NCBI GenBank assembly: GCA_023333565.1
Contig: JAJKFH010003599.1
Coordinates: forward strand, 310,001-374,000
DNA from: Puffinus mauretanicus
Lineage: Eukaryota > Chordata > Aves > Procellariiformes > Procellariidae
Length of the DNA stretch: 64,000 nucleotides
Reading direction: 5' to 3'
In this document: positions 49,350 to 61,305 of the stretch, piece by piece
Layout of the letters: each line of letters starts with the position of its first letter
Numbering within the stretch: position 1 is the stretch's first letter
Notes under the pieces: model-generated
Told to the model about the DNA's origin: nothing
What the model saw: the letters and a program-made list of their open reading frames with translations, nothing else
Database searches by the model: none
Made by a program: the position numbers and the translations under genes

Positions 49350-52300
49350 GAGAGAGCAAGAACATGAATAGTGGCTCCTGACAACCCTGCAGAACACTTG
49401 AGAAGCTGTGACTTAACATATTTTATGTCTCTATTCTTCTAGGGTTCCCAGTAACTACAGGTGGCTTCACTTCTCTAAGGCTGTGCAAAAAAATTGAGTT
49501 TTAGAATGCAAATGGGTAAGAGTGATTAAAAATAAAATCTCATCTATGTGCGCAATGCCTAATTTGATTAGTGAAATTCTTCTTGGAAATGTTACCCTCA
49601 GAATTTCATCAGTCTTCATTTAGTAGTCAGCGTTGTTACCTACCTTGCAGAGTATATGGCTATGTGGCTGATGGTGACTGCAGAAGTGATTAGCCCTTTT
49701 GAAGGGCAGGGTAGCAGTAAAGGGACATTTTTTTTCCTCTGAAAATGAGTGCATCTAGAATCCGGTGAACTTTGTGGCAGAAACCAACAGAGAAACACTT
49801 TCTTTTACATAGAAGCAGCTTTTCTGGTACAAAAGTGTGACAGCTTTTGTGTCCTCTATTGGCCAGAGTCAGATGGACTGGAGCAAAATCTTTGCATAGT
49901 GAGGGATGTCACTTGTAGCACAGAGGGGAGCAAGCTCTCGGACACCGTTGCTGGGCTTCCAACACAATAAAATGCCGCTCTTGCTCCCGCTAACTTTTCT
50001 GTCCCCAGTGCTTTTTTGTTAAATTTACAAGCTGTAAATAAATCTTGGATTTAAACTATCCTGCCACACGTTAAGAACCCTCCACCAAAATAAAAAACAA
50101 AAGCAAAACCACCATTTAAACTGGGGCTGACTTTCTTAAAAGGAACTGTGATTTTATAGTGTAGCTGTGATGGTGTGCATAACCATCTATTTGAACAATA
50201 GATCTGTTCTTTTTGATGGTAACCATAGTGAAATGCCATTCAACTTTACTTGACTCCAGAAGAAACCTGGCAGAGGACTTTATATGGCTAAACCATTTGT
50301 TTAACATAATCTTATGATTTGAGCAAAAGTAAAATTTGTATTTAGCAGTATGTTTTGTGATGCAAAACATGCTCTGGAATAAATTCTTGTGTGCTTCTTG
50401 ATGATTGACTTCATGTAAACTAGCATGGTAAAACTTTTAAATATATATTCATGTTGTTGCTCTGAACAGATTCTGAGTGCCTTTCTATATAATACCTGAA
50501 ATGAGAATTATTGCGTAATGGCATGGGCTAGTCCAAGCACTGAGGAGGGAGCCTTCCTAGTTTAGCATTTTCAGATGTCTGGGTTTAGTCACTGTAATTC
50601 TGTGTGTGATAGCAATTGGCTACTTGCAAGTATATGAAAGTGCTTTGTTTATTAAGAAATATAGGTTGGTAATAAACAAACTTGTTTTTTCCCCTGTATG
50701 ATTCAAGTTAAGGTAGGTCTGAGAGTTCTTACTGTTTGATAAAGCTGTGAATGTGTTTTCTGTGATTCCCGTGTTAAAAAGTGTACAGTAATTAGTAGAG
50801 CTACAAAGAGAAGCACTCAAGCAATATAACATTTAATTGGAATTGCTAAACATTTAAAGGTAGTAATATGTGAACTGAGTGTTGGAACGTGCTGGCAATT
50901 TTGTATAATTCTAGAAAATGTGGGGTCACAGATTAAATTTTTGGGTTACTTAGCTCCTTTGATACTTCTGATTTTTTAATCTCAGCCCGGTAAAGTATTT
51001 TGTATTTCCATTTTTTTAATTGTGTTGTTTAAAAAAAAAAAAAAGCATAAATAAAAATGTCATGTACTAAAAAGTGAAGAACAATTATTATCAAGTCTGT
51101 AAAAATTGGAAAAAAAAAAAAATCTCTTAAGCCTGTAAATCTTCTCTATATTAATTTATGCCAAGTCTAGAAGTTCGATAAGCCCTACTTATGGGAATAC
51201 ACAAAGGATAAAGTGGTCCTGCTAAGAAGTTCTCACTGTTGTACTTACGAAGCAGTTATTTAAATTGCAAAGTAAATATACAGGTTTAGTGTATGGTTTA
51301 TTATAAAAAGTGTGGTTCAATGCATCTAAATTTCACAGCTTTGTTTTTTCTTAACTCCTCCCACCCCAAATCTGAATTAACCAGAACCTAAGCTATTTCG
51401 TATTCACGTGAAAATAGAGGGTTGCTGTGGTAGTGTTCTCTAATTGGATAACACCTCTTTTTCCATTTTAAAACTCAAAGACCCGGATGGATCATATGAC
51501 CATGAGTAAAAGTCTGTAAGTTGTTTTTTTTTTTTTTTCCCCCTTGAAAACTGGATTAAAGCGTTAATGTGGGGAAGGGGGAGAGGCTGTTAATGATCTT
51601 TAATCTCAAAGACTAAATGTTTGAGCTCTCTTACCCGGCAGTTCCCCTCCTTTCCCCTTCTTGCTTATTCTCCTCCTTTCCCTAGAGTCACAGTGTTTCT
51701 GCCATCTGCCTTTCTGCTTCTTCCCGCTGGCCCCCATTAGGGTTGTTGCAGTCATCTGTAGTCTCCCCGCGCTCCCTCCTGTTGCAGCATCCATACTAGC
51801 CAGTGAAAAGGGCAGGCGGTAGAACATGGTGTACATCAAAGAGCCAAACGTCCTGCCGGGAGCGAAGTCCGGCCGGTGCAGTTTTGCCTGAATTGTGCCT
51901 TGGCGTGGCCATGTTGTGCTGGAGCACGTGCGAAACCACCGAACAGCCGTAGGCGTGGGGAGCCTGTGCCCCTCCTCTGCTTAGCTCGCTGGTGTAGACG
52001 TAGCCTGCATGATGTTACCCCACCCCATCCTTATTTATTGTTAGGGGGGTCACATCTGGGGAGCAAATGGAGGAGTATGTCTCTCCATTAAGCTGTTCTG
52101 AAATAGAAACTTTTAGTGTTCAAAAGATTTAACTAGAAATTAATTTTACCTTTGCAGACCCAGTGTTTTTAGGCTATCTAGTTTGGATATCGCCTTGTGA
52201 CCCATTCAAGTATTTAACCTCACACGCCTGAACAGTAAGCTGCTATTCAGGAAAAACTTTTTGCTAAAAAACAGGGTGAGGTTCTGAATTCTCAGTGTGA

Positions 52301-55300
52301 CCGCTAAATAGAAGTATATGAGCTTTCTGGTGTTTGCTTGCAATAGTGACATTGTAGAATGCTGCTTTTTGTTCATAGAGACCCATCAGTATACAGCCCT
52401 GGTAACAGAAAAAAGGAAAGGAAAATCCTAGACAAAGTTAAAGTATTTCTAAAGATGTAAACAACACAATTTTCTCATAAACATGCCTCTTACCTAAGGC
52501 ATTAAGGGCTTTGCAAAGGTTTCCTTGACGAACAGAAGTTCCTCACTCATAAATACTTAGGTCAAAGTTCAAACTGAAGCATATTCTATTGGGAATAGCA
52601 GGATTTTTGTTATGATTTTTACCCACCATCACAGGAGATGCCACGTTTTTTGGTTTTTCCTACAACTCCTGTTTAGAAGTTATTTTGCAAATTGCAAATG
52701 CCTTCTAACTTGTAGTGGGAGTCTAGTACCAGCATTAGAAGAAGGGGAGGGAAAAAAGTGGGGGGGGGGAAGCTAGAAGACTTTTCTATTTTCCTTAACG
52801 GTAACCTCACTGTTTGGATGGAAGACAGTTGTAGGTGACAACAGGAACAGCATACTTAACAAATACGCAAACGCTGTATGGTTTTGACGTTGTGTTAAAC
52901 GTTTTTACCCAAGAGTAATTGCCCTAATCATCTATGTAGTTCAGATAGTTACTTTCTGATGCATTCATCCTATAAACCTACAATTAGAGCACTTAGGCAC
53001 TTGCACAGGTGCAATTTAGTGATGATACAATAAGGATAACAATGAAGCTAATTTTGTGTTCCAAGGGTACTTTAAAGTAACTAAATTTCATAGCAAGACA
53101 TGTAATTAGATCTATTATTGTAGGAGGAAGGTTATGAGGGTAGTGCCAGGTTACAGTACACTGAATTCAATAATTTTAAGTTTCAGGTCATTTTTGGTTA
53201 ATGAAAAACACAAATCTTGAGCTCACCTGTAGCTTTTTCTTAACAATGCTCTGCTCTTTATGATACATAATCCATCAAAAAACACCCGCAGATACGCTCT
53301 TTTGAAATTCCTGCGTGGAAACGTCAAAACTTAAATGCTTTAGCATAAACAGCCTTACACAAAATTTTGCCTTTTGATCCATGTGAATGTCATCGTGAAT
53401 GTTTCTTGGATTTAGTATTTGGGCTTTGCCGTTGGAGACTATTAAGAAGGTATGGCTTTGTTGAAGAACAGTGACAACTTCATTGCTGCCTCTTAAATGA
53501 GGATTGTGAAGACTCTTTGTGTACTGTTAAGGTTGTTGACATTACTTACGCCTTGTGTTGGTTCTTAAATACCAGGCCATCTACTTAATACAAAACCCCT
53601 AAGCTGGGAATTATTTTACCTATGTTTGGTTTTTTTCTGATTATGCGCTACAGGGATAATAACCTTTTCGGATATTTAGTCGAGAAGCAATGTACATCTG
53701 CTTAATGCTTTCTGCACAGCTCTGTCTTCATGCATCATAAAATGCATACACAACTTGTTTCTTGTTATGGGCTTGTCCAGACGGGTTTGCTGGGGAAATC
53801 TAAGGCAAGTCAGTTGAACGAGTTAGCTCAAGAGCTCAGAGTCATTCTGTCCCTGGAATGGAAAAATACGTGGAGATTTGCAGTTACCCATATCAAAAGC
53901 ACTCCTTCAGTTGTTTCACCAGGAGTGCAATGCCCCCTAGGAAAGAAAAAGAAGCCCTTAAAAAGTGCTTTGAAACCTCTGAGTGTCATTAGGCGTTTGA
54001 AATAGAAATGAGCAGAAGCATATTATCTGACACATTTTCCAGCAGTTGTACTGATAGAGGAAAGAGCTCTGCTCTAAACTCAGTCTCCTGACTGAAGGTG
54101 TACACTTCTGCAGTATCTGGGTATCGTTTGCTGAAGCTGTGAACTCTTCCCCGGCTGTTTTATGGTGCTGTTGGTTTGGCATGTATGCTATGAGAACTTT
54201 CATCAGCTGTAGGGCATATCAATATAGGCTTTTAAAAGTGCCTTGTTGTGTGAACAGTTTGAATGATTACCTGAAGCCCATTTACTTTTAATTTTTGGAA
54301 ATACTGTGTGACAAATTAAGTGGAAAGTTAAATGGAAGGATTGTGGTGTTGCAACACAGCATCATGGAAAAGATGGAAGAAGGTGGTAGACACTATTATT
54401 AGCCACAGAAATCTGCATGATAAGTGACAATGTTCTCTCTTCCTTAGTTTTAAAGACCTGGAATAAAAATTGTTATATGACTAAAGGAAGAAGCAAATGG
54501 TTTGATTACTATAAAATTAGCTTACCTTTCTGTGTTAAAATTAAGGAAACCAGTTAAACTTGCAGTACAACAATAGCCACTACACTAACAGTGTAAGAGA
54601 CTAAATGCCTATGCTAAATCAATCTGGGAGAAAAAATAAGAAAAAAAAACAAACAAACATATAATCCTTGCATCTGGACTTGAAGCAAACATACAGTGAG
54701 AATTTTGTTTTTAATGGCAGAGGATTGATACATTTCTGTTGTAACAGTGACGGCCACCCAACATCTTTTACAAGTAGCTTTTGCCTGCCTTTTGGCTAAT
54801 AAAATATATTTTGTATTAGTGAGTGGTACCAGTCATTGAAGGTAGGCTGCCTGCTTTAGCATGTTGCATGTTAGCATGTGCAGAGCAGGTGTTCCAGGTT
54901 CGATTTAATCTAAAATTTCATGAGAGGGGACACACTCTCATGTAACACTTGGAAACCCAGGGTGCCGAAGAGAGCTGTGCTCACATGGGTCAAACAGTGG
55001 GTTTGAGAGTTTGTGGTTGGAGAAATGTTGTTGGTACATAAGCGTGAGGTCCATCTTTACAGGGTTGGTAAATACATGAATGAAGCTCAATATTCTTTGG
55101 ATGTACCTACTGTTCTTTTCTGCTGTGTGAAAATTGTTTTCTAAAGGAAGCAAGCTATTGCAAATTTAAAGATTCTTATGAAAATTAGTCTTCCAAAAGA
55201 CAGTTCTCCAATGTTATATAATTAACCACTTTTGGAAACAAGGAAAGACAGATTTTTTGAATATATAATTTACATTGATGTCACAGAATCCATAATTCAG

Positions 55301-57446
55301 GAGATAAGGGATGGGGTTGTTTGTTCTTGATTGATTGTAATTGCAACCAGATTTTAAAAAAAAAGGCAAAGAAAAATTCTAAAGGTAATTTTAACATGGA
55401 AAAAAAGAATAGACCATGGCACTAGCATGAAATTTGTGACTTTTGTCAATGTAAATTGACCAAATCTTAATATTTTATTACAATATTCAGTGGTGACATC
55501 AATCAGCCTTTGACCTTCTCTTTTACTTCATGCTGATCCACTCTTCCTGAGGCTGTTGTATTTTCAGCCCCCCTGAGCAGCTTCAAATAGCAGTTATTTA
55601 GGGGAGGGGGAAGATGAGCATGCTGGAGCTGTCAGATCTCACGCACACCAACTCTACAGAAAAAGGGAGATTCATGGCTTGCTGTGGATCTTGTTGGAAG
55701 CTGTGGAAGATGTGTAATTAGAGGACACAGGGTTAGCCGCCACAACGTGCTTAAGCCTCTTGTCTTAAACCAGTCTTGTGGCGGGGAGTCCTTTAAAACT
55801 AGTGTAATATAGATGGGAAATGGGTCTCTTTAGATACAGAGGGAAGGTTTGAACTGTCTCACTCATTGTTTAATGTTTAATGGCAGATTTGATTGTGGTT
55901 ATATTGGATATACAATGGCTTATAACAAAAGAGAAGTACAAGACAAGAATAAACATATGTACTTGGACTGTTGTGCTGACTATATTAAAATGACTAATGA
56001 ATCTTTCTATGGCACAGCGGAAATCCCGGGGAAAGTACCAGGGGATGGGTAAAAGCCATAGGACTTTCTCAGTAATTGTTGCCTTCTGTGAGGCACAGTT
56101 TTGTTTTTTTTTTTTTTTGTCTTCAGAGGAGAGAGATGGGCGGTGGACACAAAAGGGGCAGTCTTCTCATTGACTTCTTGGTATGAATCAGACAGGGTTG
56201 GCAGATCTGGGAGGAGAACTGATGACATTTCTGCAGGAAGCAAACTTCAGTTTTCAGTGACTTGGGGGAAAATAAGAATGATTCTGGAGTTTCCTTCTTT
56301 CAGAGCCTTTCCTGAAGCATTTTCTTCAAAAGACCTATCTGAACCATGATAAGGGTAAATAAACTTGCCCCAATGCTTACAAGGAAAAGATTTATTTTGT
56401 GATGTATATGGACAACACAGGAACTATGGAGTGAGGGCACATTTTAGTATTCATCTCCTGATATTGTCAAACAGAGAAATTAGTTAGGTGGTGATTTAGA
56501 GGAGGCCATGAAAATAGCCTTACCAGATGGAGAAGTGTTGCAGTTTTGGGATTAGAAATTCAAACACGGAAGCGAAGATTCCTGAAATGAGAGAGATGCT
56601 GTTAGGCAGAAGAGCTTGTGAATTAGAGGAAAAAGCTGTTGATCATCTCTGGGTTTGAATCTTGTCCTCTTATAAGGCTGTAGTGTTTAGAGTAGATTGT
56701 TTGCTTTCCCTTAACGAAGGCTAGCAGCTGCTTGCAGTGCTGAATTTAAGCCCTTGGAGACATGCATTAGCAAGCAGTAGTACTCAAAAATACATGATAA
56801 ATGAATGTTGTATGGCTGCTCATTCAGCATATATGCCTATGTGATGGCCATACACGAAGTAGAATTTATAATAATATATTTCATTTCAAGGGAAAACAGC
56901 CATAATAACCAGCTGGGAAATACAGTAAGTGATCCTGATCACCCTCCCCCCTTTGTTTATTAGGTTGAAGTCTGCTGTGTGGCAAGCAAGCAGTTAAAAA
57001 TAAAGCTATAAATAATTGTGTTAATCAGTGTATAATTTATCTTTGTATTTGTTTATTGCCTTGAGTACTTGATTAGACAGCTCTAACATACAATTAATCA
57101 GTAACCTTCAGTGTTAACTTCTCAGCACTGTTTAATTAATCGGTTGTGTTGCAGAGGCTCTGCTGGCTAGGAAAGCCAGGAACTGTGCCATGTAAACACT
57201 TTTGTTAATGTCAAGTGAAGGTTGAGGTACGCTTTATTTTTTCTCTTTATTAGCTTAATTGAACTGATCAGCCTTTCAGGGTCTAGGTGAAAGTTCTAGA
57301 GGCAGTTCTAAAAAATAGACAAAATACATGGAAACAATGTGTCATATAAATGCTGGAAAGGTTTTATGCCTTAACTATTATCAAAGTGAAATCAGTTATG
57401 TTATGATAGTTGTTTATTTCATTAACATTGACAATCTGAGGATTGA

Positions 57447-57466
57447 TTTTTTTTTTTTTTTTTTTT
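57447..57466 (+). repeat. Poly(T) run, 20 bases, upstream of candidate exon 2
   Basis: A continuous T run lies 13 bases before the TTTTCTAG acceptor of the candidate exon. It could serve as its polypyrimidine tract together with the GTTTTC segment. Confidence 0.88.
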
Positions 57467-57479
57467 AAACGTTTTCTAG

Positions 57480-57539
57480 ACGCAGAAAAGCTACCTACAG
57501 ATCTAGTAAGCATGGAGGGTTTTCATCTTGGCAGTGCAG
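57480..57539 (+). CDS. Candidate second coding exon of the signal-peptide gene
   Basis: A long T run and TTTTCTAG precede the segment, and CAG|GTAATT follows it, so both splice sites are acceptable. The 60-bp exon starts with AC, which completes the single G left by the exon at 20256 to a GAC codon. The frame then reads AEKLPTDLVSMEGFHLGSA without a stop and ends in phase 1 again. Exon 1 would thus continue as LPP-D-AEKLP, a plausible signal-cleavage region and start of a mature chain. A second frame is also open and the third has a TAG. Short open segments between splice-like signals occur by chance in 37 kb, so the phase match is supportive but not proof. I do not recognise the peptide. Confidence 0.42.
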
Positions 57540-60164
57540 GTAATTACTGTAAATGCAGGTATTGATGCATTTTGGGTATTGGATCTGTGTGAAAGAGATT
57601 TTAAAGTCCTTCCGCGGGTACCTAGGAGAGAGTGAAGATGCAAGTTCTGGGGTTTTACAAAGAAGCCATCTGTCAAAGTTAAGCCTTGCACACCTACAAT
57701 GTTATTCAGACCTTCAAAATACCATGAATGCAACAAATAGTGGTTTCAAAAGTGACAAGTCTTGATTACCTCATAACAGTTATGTGAACTTGGAAGGAAA
57801 ATCGCACATTTCAGTCTTAATACTTTGAATTTGATTAAATTTATGAAGATTGTATGAATGAAGTACAAGTGGAAGTGCCGCATGTACGTGTGTGTGTTTC
57901 TGTGAAAGTGCGAAAAGAAAGAGCAGGATGAGGACCGTAAGAATGGCCTGTCTTGATAACAACAGACACAGTTTGGGGATACTGCCCCACCGTTTCTAGT
58001 AGTAAAATTGAAGAACATGTCCAGATCAGAGGACTTGCATTCTGATAAGACCACAACATAGATGACTACTCAGAACTGTGTCTTTTGCTGGCAACAGGAC
58101 GATAACAATGAAGTTGCAGCATATCACCGCTCTGATTTTTTTTTTCCTTTTCTGTTAGCTCATGAGGGAAAAGCAAATGTATATTTCAAACAAACAAGGA
58201 GAAACGAACAATGAGCAACAACCCCTCCTAAGATTTATGGAGGCTGAAGTAACCAACATCTTGAAGCAGAGGATGGTGCTGTAGCAAATGTTGGCCCCAA
58301 CTGGTGACATAAGAAGGACTTTATAGGCAGCATCCCATATTATCCGTGTTGCACGCAAGAAATCCTGACCAGACCACTTGGAGACATGTGCCTTGGTACT
58401 TCCAAGTCTGCAATTGCAAGACTGTGACTGAATGAAATTTGTGAGAGAATGGAGAGGATAAAATCAACTTAGAGATACAGTAAATAAATATTACTTCCTC
58501 TTTCCATTTGATCTCCCATAGAGTTCTCTTACAGAAATTTTCCAATAATATTTGTCAAGGACGGTCTTTTCCAGATATTACAACTCAGGACATGCTACTG
58601 TGGATCTTGATCATGTTGGTTAGAATATACTAGTTAACACATATTGCCAATCCAATGTGTTCATCTGCAGACAGAAGAAGTAATGAAATCTGTTTTCCTA
58701 CGGCTTCATGTTGTTTATCCCACACCTGTCTTCTACCTCCTCAAACTGCTGAAAACCTGAGGTCCTTTCCATGATAACCCTGAACCACTTCCAGGGAGAA
58801 TCAGCCAGACATGACTTCATTTCTGCAAAGGGGAACAAATTAAAATGGATATGGGCTTAATATAGTCCTCTTCCCTGTTAAGTGAGAAAATTGTAAGCGC
58901 TTAACATCCTTGAGACTGGTAGCTGTGTATCAACTTTGAGATATTTTCAGGGCAAAGTAATTAGGGACCGATGGAGAGACACACAGCTCAGTATGATTAC
59001 ATAGACTTTGTTTCCATAGGACACTAGGCTCCGTATATGACAGTGTTTATTGTGGGTGAGCAAAACTCATTGTGGCTTTCATCCAGTGGGATGATAGATG
59101 TGAATTCTTCACAGAAAGAGAATGAGAAATAAGTGGCAGTACTGACAAAAATGCCAGACCATGAACGGAAACACCGAGAAGGTGGTACTGCAAAATCAAT
59201 GCAGCTCCCTCACAGGGTAATACAGAAGGGTCATCTGTCTTCTTCCTAGCAGACAGTCATCTACATCAGCTACAGCTGAATATGTTAAATGGAAGCCTCA
59301 ACCAAAAAAAGTATCAAGGATGGCACTGCTAAAAAAGACCAGTGTTACTCCTTGTACCTGACAGGTTGGGCTGGAGTAGAAAGGTTGCGCTCTCTCGCAC
59401 AAAACCCCAATGCTGTCTAGAGGAGGTGGGGGAAGCCTTTTGCTAATAGTAAACTAGTTATAGAGTGCTTTACCTGTGAAGGAAATAATCTCCTTCACCC
59501 TTCCTCATTCCAAAGTGTGCTATTTAATAAAAAGAATTGGGCACGTTTTGTGTTTGTTCTTTTGGGTTTAGCATGACCTACAAAACTACTATATATTCAA
59601 ATGCGGGATTCCCTCTGCCAATATTTAACTTCCATACTCAAGTGTATATTTTTCTAATACTCCCTGAGATGCTGCAAAGTAGACTTTTTTATTCATTGCA
59701 TGCATCTGGTTGCTTTAGATAAACTAAGTAAAAAGAGGTGAAATACTGATGATAGTATTTTTCAGCTTAATTTTATTTCTCTGTACTTTGCCGTAAGCTT
59801 CAATACCGAACTATTGCTTAGCCTGGAAGTTCATATTACATTATTTTTCTAATACGTGGACTAATCTCAGGACGTTGAAAGGCTCATTACTGCCGTAAGC
59901 CTGGATACAGTGACCGCTGCTATCTAATGCAGCTCTGTATCTGAATTCTTATGGCCCCAAGTATATGACTGAGCAAAGTAGCTAAAACAAATCACTCAAA
60001 TACTAAGAGACTTTAAAGTCTAGAGGCAGCTTAAATGCATTTTTCACAAATCCATCATTTACACAAGATTTAATACCTTAGAATTATAAAATTGATATTG
60101 AAGTAGACTTAGAATTATTTTTTTTTTAACATGGATGCTAATGAACCAGCTAGGGGTAGTCATT
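57540..60164 (+). other. Putative intron 2 or intergenic DNA
   Basis: No gene, exon or repeat I can support was seen. Open frames are short. The DNA is AT-rich. Confidence 0.48.
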
Positions 60165-61305
60165 TCCTGATCTGTGGCTCATGAACGAGGAGAAACTGGT
60201 TGGTGATGTAATCAATGACTGTAGCAACCATGAAATGATGGAGCTCAAGATCTTGAGGGTATCTCAAGTGACCTGGCAAGTCCTTAAGGCTGACATCCCC
60301 CCCTCCTCCAAGCATGAAAATGTTTCTACCTGTTAGTCAGGGAAACAAGTATACAGATCACAACTGAGCTTCAGTTTGAAAGGGCAGTATTGGGGAGGTG
60401 GGAGCAGGGGCAGGCTACGAAGGAGGAATTCAGAGATGTTGTACAGGCACATAGTGATTGTGTTAGGAAAGCCAAAGCTCAGCTGGAGCTGGAAGTGGAA
60501 AGGGACATCAGGGGCAACAAGACAAGCTTCTGCCACTGCATGAGCAGTAAAAGAATAAACAAGGAAAATGTGGACCTGTTGCTGAACAGGACAGGTGATT
60601 CAGTGACAATGGACACAGATAAGAAGTCCTCAGAGCCTTCTTTCCCTCAGTTTTCACCAGGGTCTCTCAAAGGTCTTGATAGACAAGCTGACCACAAGCT
60701 AGCAGTGTGCCCTTGAAGCAGAGGGCAAGCGGTATCCTGGGCTGCATTAACAGGAGAATAGCACCAGCTCAAGTGAAGTGGTTATTCCCTTTACTTGGTA
60801 TTCACTAGACCACATCTGAAATACTGCATCTGATTTTTGGGCCTGCCAGTACAAGACAGACACAGATAAACTGGAGCAATTGCGGTAGGGGGCCTGCCAT
60901 ATGAGGAGGGGCTGAGGGAGTGGGGCTTGTACAGCCTGGAGGAGAAGTGGCTTTAGGGGCACCTGGCAGCAGCCTCCTCCCATGAGGAGGTTACAGGAAA
61001 GACAGCTAGGCTCAGTACTGAGGTTCAGAGGGGGAGAATAGAAGATGGTGGTCTTAAATTGAAACGGGACTGCGAAGAAAACAAGAACTTTCACTGGGAG
61101 GGTAAGGAAGTTTCACTGGGAAGGAGCAGGTTGCCTGGAGAGGTTGTGCAGGCTCCATCCTTGGGGGTTTTAAAGATCTGCCTGAATAAAGCCTTGAGCA
61201 GCCTGATGTGATCTCATGGCTGACCCTGCTTTGAGCAGGGAGCTGGACTGGAGATCTCCTGGGATCCTGTCTGACCTGAATTACTCTGATGATTCCGTGA
61301 AATAG
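60165..61305 (+). mobile_element. Old CR1 LINE fragment with internal deletion
   Basis: Translation of 60170-60260 gives WLMNEEKLVGDV and then SNHEMMELKIL, matching the endonuclease end of CR1 ORF2 ([10 protein letters not shown] and [11 protein letters not shown] in the copy at 9250). Next, 60390-60600 encodes a KEEF...VRKAKAQLELEVERD segment, matching the [20 protein letters not shown] region. After about 60716 the sequence jumps to GILGCINRRI-like and then PHLKYCI-like segments, equivalent to positions after about 11390 in the younger copy. The reverse transcriptase core, including the DFSKAFD and FADD motifs, is therefore missing. The 3' part continues through CTGGACTGGAGATCTCCTGG and ends near 61300 with a decayed GATGATTCCGTGAAA tail. 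Many stops and frameshifts show that it is much older than the first copy. Confidence 0.88.
60170..60716 (+). pseudogene. Decayed CR1 ORF2, endonuclease end and linker
   Basis: This is the coding remnant of the old CR1. It has lost the Asp of the SDH motif (here SNH), which belongs to the endonuclease active site, so it cannot be functional. The 108-codon open frame at 60390-60716 is a chance survivor of the linker region between the endonuclease and the missing reverse transcriptase. Confidence 0.75.

Larger units (their letters stand above)
45001..57479 (+). other. Putative intron 1, last part
   Basis: No defended exon lies before 57480. The stretch holds low-complexity tracts, a second G-quadruplex candidate and homopolymers. 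The part from 51840 to 52000 has several CpGs and higher GC than its surroundings but no start codon, splice or promoter context that I would call. Confidence 0.48.

Noticed and set aside
51840..52000. A second small CpG island
   Set aside because: It has some CpGs and raised GC, but it is too short and mild, and no promoter or exon signal accompanies it.
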